A stretch of DNA of 9,972 bases from Halovenus sp. (GTDB taxonomy: Archaea; Halobacteriota; Halobacteria; Halobacteriales; Haloarculaceae): assembly GCA_003551945.1 (NCBI GenBank), contig PUNZ01000261.1, positions 1 through 9,972 of the forward strand. Direction: 5' to 3'. A program made the translations under genes and the position numbers. Position 1 is the first letter of the stretch. Every line of letters begins with the position of its first letter. The notes under the pieces were generated by a model, which saw nothing but the letters and a program-made list of their open reading frames with translations, did no database searches and was not told where the DNA came from. Of this stretch, positions 6,597 through 9,972 are shown one piece after another.

Positions 6597-6729
6597 CAGT
6601 ACAGTGTGTTCAGCCCGGCGACTAATGCCTCGAGAACGACATCACCGGAAGTTCGGGACGCGTGTTACTTTGTTTGTTAAGTTGTTGAGTACGAGGGACA
6701 GACCAACTTGTCTGAAATATCTAGCGGAG

Positions 6730-6749
6730 ACACGCCTCTATCGATGTGT
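6730..6749 (-). repeat. Origin box A (ORB-like)
   Basis: The minus strand reads ACACATCGATAGAGGCGTGT. It has the exact 12-bp core ACACATCGATAG and a short G tract interrupted by C. The flank TTGAAC before the core resembles that of box G. Confidence 0.75.
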
Positions 6750-6867
6750 TCAATCCGGATCTCGAAGTCGGTTAACGTGCGGACATCGCAGATCGTGTGT
6801 ATACTACTGGATTTGAGACGATCGTCGAGGTCACCACCCCATCTCATCGAGCAGATCCGACAGTAAC

Positions 6868-6887
6868 ACACACCTCTATCGATGTGT
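6868..6887 (-). repeat. Origin box B (ORB-like)
   Basis: The minus strand reads ACACATCGATAGAGGTGTGT, with exact core and short G-tract form. It faces box C across the candidate unwinding core. Confidence 0.8.
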
Positions 6888-7010
6888 TCCGATACTCAGT
6901 TCTCCGGGAGAGAAAATTGAGGTGACGGCCTAGAGTCGCCTGGTATATGAGAGAACTCACGGGAGAGTGTCTAATACAGCCGTTCCTATGCCTTCACGTC
7001 TTGTCAATTG

Positions 7011-7029
7011 TGTTGGTGAGGAGCCAACA
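7011..7029. repeat. Small hairpin between boxes B and C
   Basis: TGTTGG-TGAGGAG-CCAACA: perfect 6-bp arms with a 7-nt loop, followed by AAAA. It lies 26 bp left of box C. The same TTGG/CCAA words recur in the longer inverted repeat at 9251-9292. Confidence 0.4.
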
Positions 7030-7054
7030 AAAATCAAAACGGAAAACACATCGA

Positions 7055-7074
7055 ACACATCGATAGGGGTGTGT
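7055..7074 (+). repeat. Origin box C (ORB-like)
   Basis: ACACATCGATAGGGGTGTGT, exact core with a GGGG tract, running into further GT repeats. It is preceded by a partial copy, ACACATCGA, giving a doubled CATCG word. Confidence 0.8.
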
Positions 7075-7117
7075 GTGTGTTGTTGTAAAAGAAGGAAAAG
7101 AAAGAAAGAAAGAGAAA
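7067..7117 (+). repeat. GT run followed by 31-nt purine tract
   Basis: A G4(TG)n run leads into TTGTTGT and then an uninterrupted purine stretch at 7087-7117 made mainly of GAAA units. Such strand-asymmetric, easily unwound DNA beside an initiator box is a candidate DNA-unwinding element, by inference only. Confidence 0.45.
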
Positions 7118-7237
7118 CGCTACCAACCGAAATTGCGTCAAAATGGCTCTCTCAAGCTTTGCTACGTTTGTACCGTCTCACGAGCCGATTCCAAATCAAC
7201 CCGATTAGCCTCATTTCCCACCCGTTGAATACATCGA

Positions 7238-7258
7238 ACACATCGATAGAGGGGTGTA
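7238..7258 (+). repeat. Origin box D (ORB-like)
   Basis: Exact core ACACATCGATAG followed by AGGGGTGTA, the long G-tract form. It is preceded by ACATCGA, the same partial core duplication seen before box C. Confidence 0.8.
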
Positions 7259-7367
7259 TGTCTCCAAGCAAACACTGTCAGACACATCGTTGGCAGTTAC
7301 TACAAATACTTCAAACTCAGATTTCAAGTCATCATATTGCCGGACAAAACCTCTGAAACGGCCAATC

Positions 7368-7387
7368 ACACTTCGATAGGGGTGGGC
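7368..7387 (+). repeat. Degenerate origin box E in the orc1 leader
   Basis: ACACTTCGATAGGGGTGGGC, one mismatch in the 12-bp core. It ends 33 bp before the chosen orc1 ATG, where a promoter is expected, so the initiator may regulate its own gene. Confidence 0.6.
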
Positions 7388-7420
7388 AACACTTTTGTGA
7401 CACGGCCATGTTGTGTGACC

Positions 7421-8878
7421 ATGGATGTCAACGACTCCGACGATTCCTCCGATAGAACGGGGTCGCTGGAGGACACGACTGCAACTCAAACCGATCTGTT
7501 AAGTTCGACAGACGCAGCCGAATCAGGTCAATCATCGTCTAGAATGATCGACGATAGTCGGTCGGTTGACGAGACTACAGGTTCTTCCCAGTCAATCGAG
7601 GATATGCTGCTTGAGTTCGACGAGCAGAAAGGCCTCATTCGCGACCGATCTTTGCTTGATCCGAACTTCGTCATTGAGGAGGATCGCATTGTGGGACGTG
7701 ATGCCCAGCTCAAGGAAGTCACGAAGATGCTTCGGGTTGCCTTGGGAGACAATCGGCCGCCAAACCTGTTCCTTTATGGTCCGTCTGGGACGGGAAAATC
7801 ACTTATAACTAAAGCGGTTTGTCATAACATCAGTCGGATCTGTGATTCTCGCGATATTCGTTTCGGCACTATCGAAGTGAACTGCCAGGATCTGGATACC
7901 ATCGGCGTTGCAGTGTACGAACTCGCACGACAGGCGGCTGATGAGGCCGGTGTTGATGTTCAGGTCCCCAAACATGGTGTTGCGACGAAAGAAAAATGGG
8001 ATGAGCTGTATCGAATCGTCAACAACAACTTCGATTCGGTCGTGTTTGTGCTTGATGAATTAGATATGCTTGTCGGACGTCGTGATAAACAGGAACCTGC
8101 CTTTTCACGGCTTTTATATCAGCTCTCTCGGTCCGGTACGCACAATGATCTGGATGCGTTCATTTCCGTCGTTGCCATCTCGAACGATACGAAAATGATG
8201 GAATCCGTCGGCAGCAGAGCTGTCAGTTCGTTCACTCCAGAAGATGTTCACTTTGACGATTATGACGCGGACCAGCTCAAAGCGATACTTCGACGCCGTC
8301 AAGATGCATTTCACGAAGACGTTCTTGATGATGAAGTAATCCCCTTGGCGGCTGCATTCGCAGCGCAGACACATGGTGACGCGAGGAAGGCGATCGATCT
8401 CATGCGTGTCGCCGGTGAACTAGCTGAACGTGAAGGTGCGGATCGGGTTCGTGAAGAGCACGTCCGCGCAGCGCAGGCCAAAGTCGAAAAGAACCGCGTG
8501 TTGGAGGTTATTCGAGGAATTAGCACGCAAAAGAAACTGTGTCTGTACGCGACTGCGGCAGTCGCTTCACAAACAGCCGGTGGAAAAGCACGAAGCACGA
8601 CAGGCTACCGCGTCTATCAATATTTAACTGAAGCAATCGACGCTGATCAGTATCATCAGGAAACCTACGTTAACAAAATGAAGGAGCTCACAACCTACTC
8701 GCTTGTTGATTTCGAACGACGGAGTCATGGTCCTAGTTCCGGCATGTTCCTCGAGTTTCAGTTCGGTGAACGACCGGAAACAATTCTTGAAACGCTTCGC
8801 GAAGACTCCCGTATCGCGATGGTTTCTGAGGACGAAGTTCAGTCCGTTGTTAAAGCACAGGTTCGCAACCAGACGTGA
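7421..8878 (+). CDS. orc1/cdc6: Orc1/Cdc6 family replication initiator
   Basis: 485 residues from ATG 7421. The first ~60 are Ser/Asp/Thr-rich and probably disordered. The AAA+ core follows: IVGRDAQLKEV box, Walker A GPSGTGKS (120-127), Walker B VVFVLDELD (about 207-215), sensor 1 VVAISND (Asn255) and sensor 2 GDARKAI (Arg322). The C-terminal winged helix (about 360-470) includes TGYRVYQYL and TYVNKMKELTTYSLV. Archaeal Orc1/Cdc6 binds origin boxes in an ATP-dependent way, melts the origin and recruits MCM. The frame extends upstream to a TTG at 7337 (also GTG 7397), but that would place box E in the coding region and add a Cys-rich, atypical N terminus. Boxes on both sides indicate this protein is their cognate initiator. 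GC is lower than in the ABC genes. Confidence 0.93.
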   Translation: MDVNDSDDSSDRTGSLEDTTATQTDLLSSTDAAESGQSSSRMIDDSRSVDETTGSSQSIEDMLLEFDEQKGLIRDRSLLDPNFVIEEDRIVGRDAQLKEVTKMLRVALGDNRPPNLFLYGPSGTGKSLITKAVCHNISRICDSRDIRFGTIEVNCQDLDTIGVAVYELARQAADEAGVDVQVPKHGVATKEKWDELYRIVNNNFDSVVFVLDELDMLVGRRDKQEPAFSRLLYQLSRSGTHNDLDAFISVVAISNDTKMMESVGSRAVSSFTPEDVHFDDYDADQLKAILRRRQDAFHEDVLDDEVIPLAAAFAAQTHGDARKAIDLMRVAGELAEREGADRVREEHVRAAQAKVEKNRVLEVIRGISTQKKLCLYATAAVASQTAGGKARSTTGYRVYQYLTEAIDADQYHQETYVNKMKELTTYSLVDFERRSHGPSSGMFLEFQFGERPETILETLREDSRIAMVSEDEVQSVVKAQVRNQT

Positions 8879-8925
8879 GTACCTCTCTCTTGATTTTCGC
8901 CCACTCAGGGATACCCGTTGAATGC

Positions 8926-8947
8926 ACACACCCCTCTATCGATGTGT
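8926..8947 (-). repeat. Origin box F (ORB-like)
   Basis: Minus-strand core ACACATCGATAG followed by AGGGGTGTGT, the long G-tract form. It lies 47 bp after the orc1 stop. A weaker look-alike, ACCCCTGCTATCATGAT, follows at about 8953-8969. Confidence 0.8.
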
Positions 8948-8999
8948 AAATCACCCCTGCTATCATGATCCATGTTCGAAATTAGCTCAGTCTTTCAGC

Positions 9000-9019
9000 A
9001 CACACCTCTATCGATGTGT
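9000..9019 (-). repeat. Origin box G (ORB-like)
   Basis: The minus strand reads ACACATCGATAGAGGTGTGT, identical over 20 bp to box B and with the TTGAAC flank of box A. Confidence 0.8.
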
Positions 9020-9039
9020 TCAATGAATACCCCGCAGCG

Positions 9040-9061
9040 ACACACCCCTCTATCGATGTGT
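9040..9061 (-). repeat. Origin box H (ORB-like)
   Basis: Minus-strand core ACACATCGATAG plus AGGGGTGTGT, the same 22-bp form as box F. Its core is 42 bp from that of box G. Confidence 0.8.
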
Positions 9062-9250
9062 ATCTCCAGTCGAAACCGTCGCCACAGCGCCGCAAATCCA
9101 GTACCAGAGTACAAAATACATTTTCATGTGGGATTCCTACCATTTTGTCAGGACCGGTCGGGGTTTATCTTAGCGTGATGGGCTCATTCGGGGTATGGAG
9201 CAATTTCTTTGATGGGCTCTATGGTTGGTAGGATATTGGCTGGTCTCGTG

Positions 9251-9292
9251 TTAACCAACATTCTCCACGGATTCATATATTTTGTTGGTTAA
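9251..9292. repeat. Perfect 10-bp inverted repeat
   Basis: Arms TTAACCAACA (9251-9260) and TGTTGGTTAA (9283-9292) flank a 22-bp AT-leaning centre containing ATATAT. It lies between the origin boxes and the 3' end of the minus-strand pair. It could be a terminator hairpin for that pair, a regulator site or a partition/recombination site; the sequence alone does not decide. Confidence 0.55.
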
Positions 9293-9339
9293 GGTGGTGC
9301 TACTGGCTCACGTACTTGTTGATTGTAACACTACCGAAA

Positions 9340-9789
9340 TCAGTATGATGACCAAAGTGTTTCTATACGTTGCTCAATTGCCGTGAGGACGGTAGAGTAT
9401 ACTTCGAGTGGATGGAGCGACCAAAACTCAAGATCAGTGATTTCGGTAGCAGATGGTGGCTTGTGGAAGTGCAACCGGGAATTGTGTGTGTTCGGATGTC
9501 GATCCCAGCGGCACTCCCAGCGTTTCTCATCTTTGTGTACTTCGATGTAGTGGAGTGAGAAATCCCCAGTCGTGAACCACCGAATATCGAGATAGGCTCC
9601 GTTCACTGACTCCGGATATTGCCCCGCATCGAGAAATCCACGAAGCAGTCGAGGTTCGTAGGCATCCGGGTCAAACGCGGTCTCCGCCACGAGTGACTCT
9701 GACGAGATGTGTCGCTCCAACAGATGGAGCGTCTGTCGATCCGGTGGACCTGTTGAATTTGCTTCCGAATCCCCCGGTGGCTGGCTCAT
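9340..9789 (-). CDS. Unrecognised 149-aa protein, second gene of a pair
   Basis: The N-terminal ~20 residues are Pro/Ser-rich, then comes a soluble domain. Its central part reads DIRWFTTGDFSLHYIE, followed by RWECRWDRHPNTHNSRLHFHKPP, a striking Trp/His/Arg-rich stretch. The C-terminal helix LHPLEVYSTVLTAIEQRIE follows. From memory, similar proteins are common in haloarchaea, encoded just downstream of a putative DNA-binding protein. The spacing of WDRHPN and LHFH loosely recalls the DUF6516/TumE toxin-like family, but I cannot assign it. The ATG at 9789 directly abuts the TAG of the upstream frame (TAG|ATG), indicating translational coupling. Its 3' end is followed by the inverted repeat at 9251-9292. 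Confidence 0.8.
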   Translation of the reverse strand: MSQPPGDSEANSTGPPDRQTLHLLERHISSESLVAETAFDPDAYEPRLLRGFLDAGQYPESVNGAYLDIRWFTTGDFSLHYIEVHKDEKRWECRWDRHPNTHNSRLHFHKPPSATEITDLEFWSLHPLEVYSTVLTAIEQRIETLWSSY

Positions 9790-9972
9790 CTATGCTGGAA
9801 TCAGATGCCCGTCGTTCTGAGAAAGCTGTCGAGCAAGCTCGTACAGTCTAATATCGCGAATTACACCCTGCCACTCGCTGATTGCGACCATCCGCTCATG
9901 GATCGTATCGTGACTCTCGTGATCAAACACGGTGACGTCCGCTGGGGCGCTCGCCTCGAACTGCGATTCATA
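9790..9972 (-). CDS. C-terminal part of an upstream partner, possibly a regulator (5' end outside window)
   Basis: A minus-strand frame enters from the right edge and ends at TAG 9790-9792, giving 60 residues. They include YESQFEASAPADVTVFDHE, then ERMVAISEWQGVIRDIRLYE and LARQLSQNDG. The acidic helical pattern and G/C-rich third positions support coding. It resembles the C-terminal helices of haloarchaeal winged-helix proteins found upstream of this partner, as I recall them, but the DNA-binding part would lie outside the window. The stop is immediately adjacent to the next start, so the two are one operon. Confidence 0.65.
   Translation of the reverse strand, partial: YESQFEASAPADVTVFDHESHDTIHERMVAISEWQGVIRDIRLYELARQLSQNDGHLIPA

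Larger units (their letters stand above)
6557..7420. other. Replication origin region, left arm
   Basis: About 860 bp without a supported gene between the ABC operon and orc1. It holds five copies of the G-tract box (6730, 6868, 7055, 7238 and a degenerate 7368). The first two face opposite to the last three, so the boxes at 6868 and 7055 form an inverted pair around a 167-bp core. The core contains a TGTTGG/CCAACA hairpin (7011-7029). A GT run and a 31-nt purine tract follow on the right. Inverted Orc-binding boxes next to an orc gene are the standard organisation of archaeal origins, so this is the best candidate for the unwinding site. The core is only mildly AT-rich by eye. Confidence 0.7.
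8879..9339. other. Replication origin region, right arm
   Basis: About 460 bp with no supported gene. It holds three boxes in one orientation (8926, 9000, 9040), a 10-bp direct repeat TGATGGGCTC (9176-9185 and 9210-9219), and a perfect inverted repeat at 9251-9292. A 26-codon hydrophobic frame (9212-9292) is noted but not called. The 11-mer ACCCGTTGAAT occurs just left of box F (8913-8923) and also 7 bp left of box D (7220-7230), tying the two arms together. Confidence 0.6.

Noticed and set aside
6604..6871. Short frames on both strands in the left origin arm
   Set aside because: They run through origin boxes, have no coding pattern and contradict each other; the region is better explained as regulatory DNA.
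7337..7420. Upstream start of orc1 at TTG 7337 or GTG 7397
   Set aside because: It needs a weak start codon, gives a Cys-containing atypical N terminus and translates through origin box E.
6730..9061. The box repeats as a CRISPR array
   Set aside because: The repeats are about 20 bp, lie in both orientations at irregular spacing of 42-183 bp (and around a gene), and no cas genes are present.

Overview
The window is haloarchaeal chromosome or megaplasmid DNA. The predicted proteins are rich in Asp and Glu, most genes have G/C-rich third codon positions, and two start codons (tenA and the ABC ATPase) sit about 25-30 nt downstream of a BRE/TATA-type promoter, as in leaderless haloarchaeal transcripts. 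The window also carries an archaeal Orc1/Cdc6 replication initiator. No genus can be named from the sequence alone.

Layout, left to right. (1) 1-961: the 3' end of an unidentified Cys-containing gene, then a UspA-type stress protein on the minus strand. This gene sits between two outward-pointing, nearly identical 18-bp sequences that look like terminal repeats of IS6-type insertion sequences. (2) 962-3561: a small four-helix membrane protein on the minus strand, divergent from a two-gene operon. The operon is a TenA-type thiamine-salvage enzyme overlapping an NRAMP-fold transporter whose metal-coordinating residues are replaced. (3) 3562-4524: a spacer with a possible 50-codon minus-strand gene, then a broken orc1/cdc6 gene with an internal amber codon and a large internal deletion. 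(4) 4575-6556: a two-gene minus-strand ABC-2 exporter operon (permease and ATPase with an ATGA overlap) and its promoter. (5) 6557-9339: a replication-origin module. An intact orc1/cdc6 gene lies among eight copies of a G-tract-bearing box (core ACACATCGATAG): five on its left, partly in inverted arrangement, and three on its right. A purine tract, a GT run, hairpins and a perfect 10-bp inverted repeat lie in the same area. (6) 9340-9972: a minus-strand pair, an unrecognised 149-aa protein and, directly upstream, the C-terminal part of a second protein. The pair could be a regulator/effector or toxin-antitoxin-like unit.

How the parts may work together: the orc gene and its boxes form a self-contained origin whose initiator presumably binds the flanking boxes. 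TenA probably recovers the thiamine pyrimidine, and the adjacent transporter may import a thiamine-related compound rather than a metal. The orc gene and origin are lower in GC (hand counts of about 43-63% per line) than the ABC operon (about 58-68%). With the orc pseudogene and IS-like ends, this suggests a mosaic region built by replicon integration or rearrangement. No tRNA, rRNA or CRISPR array was seen.
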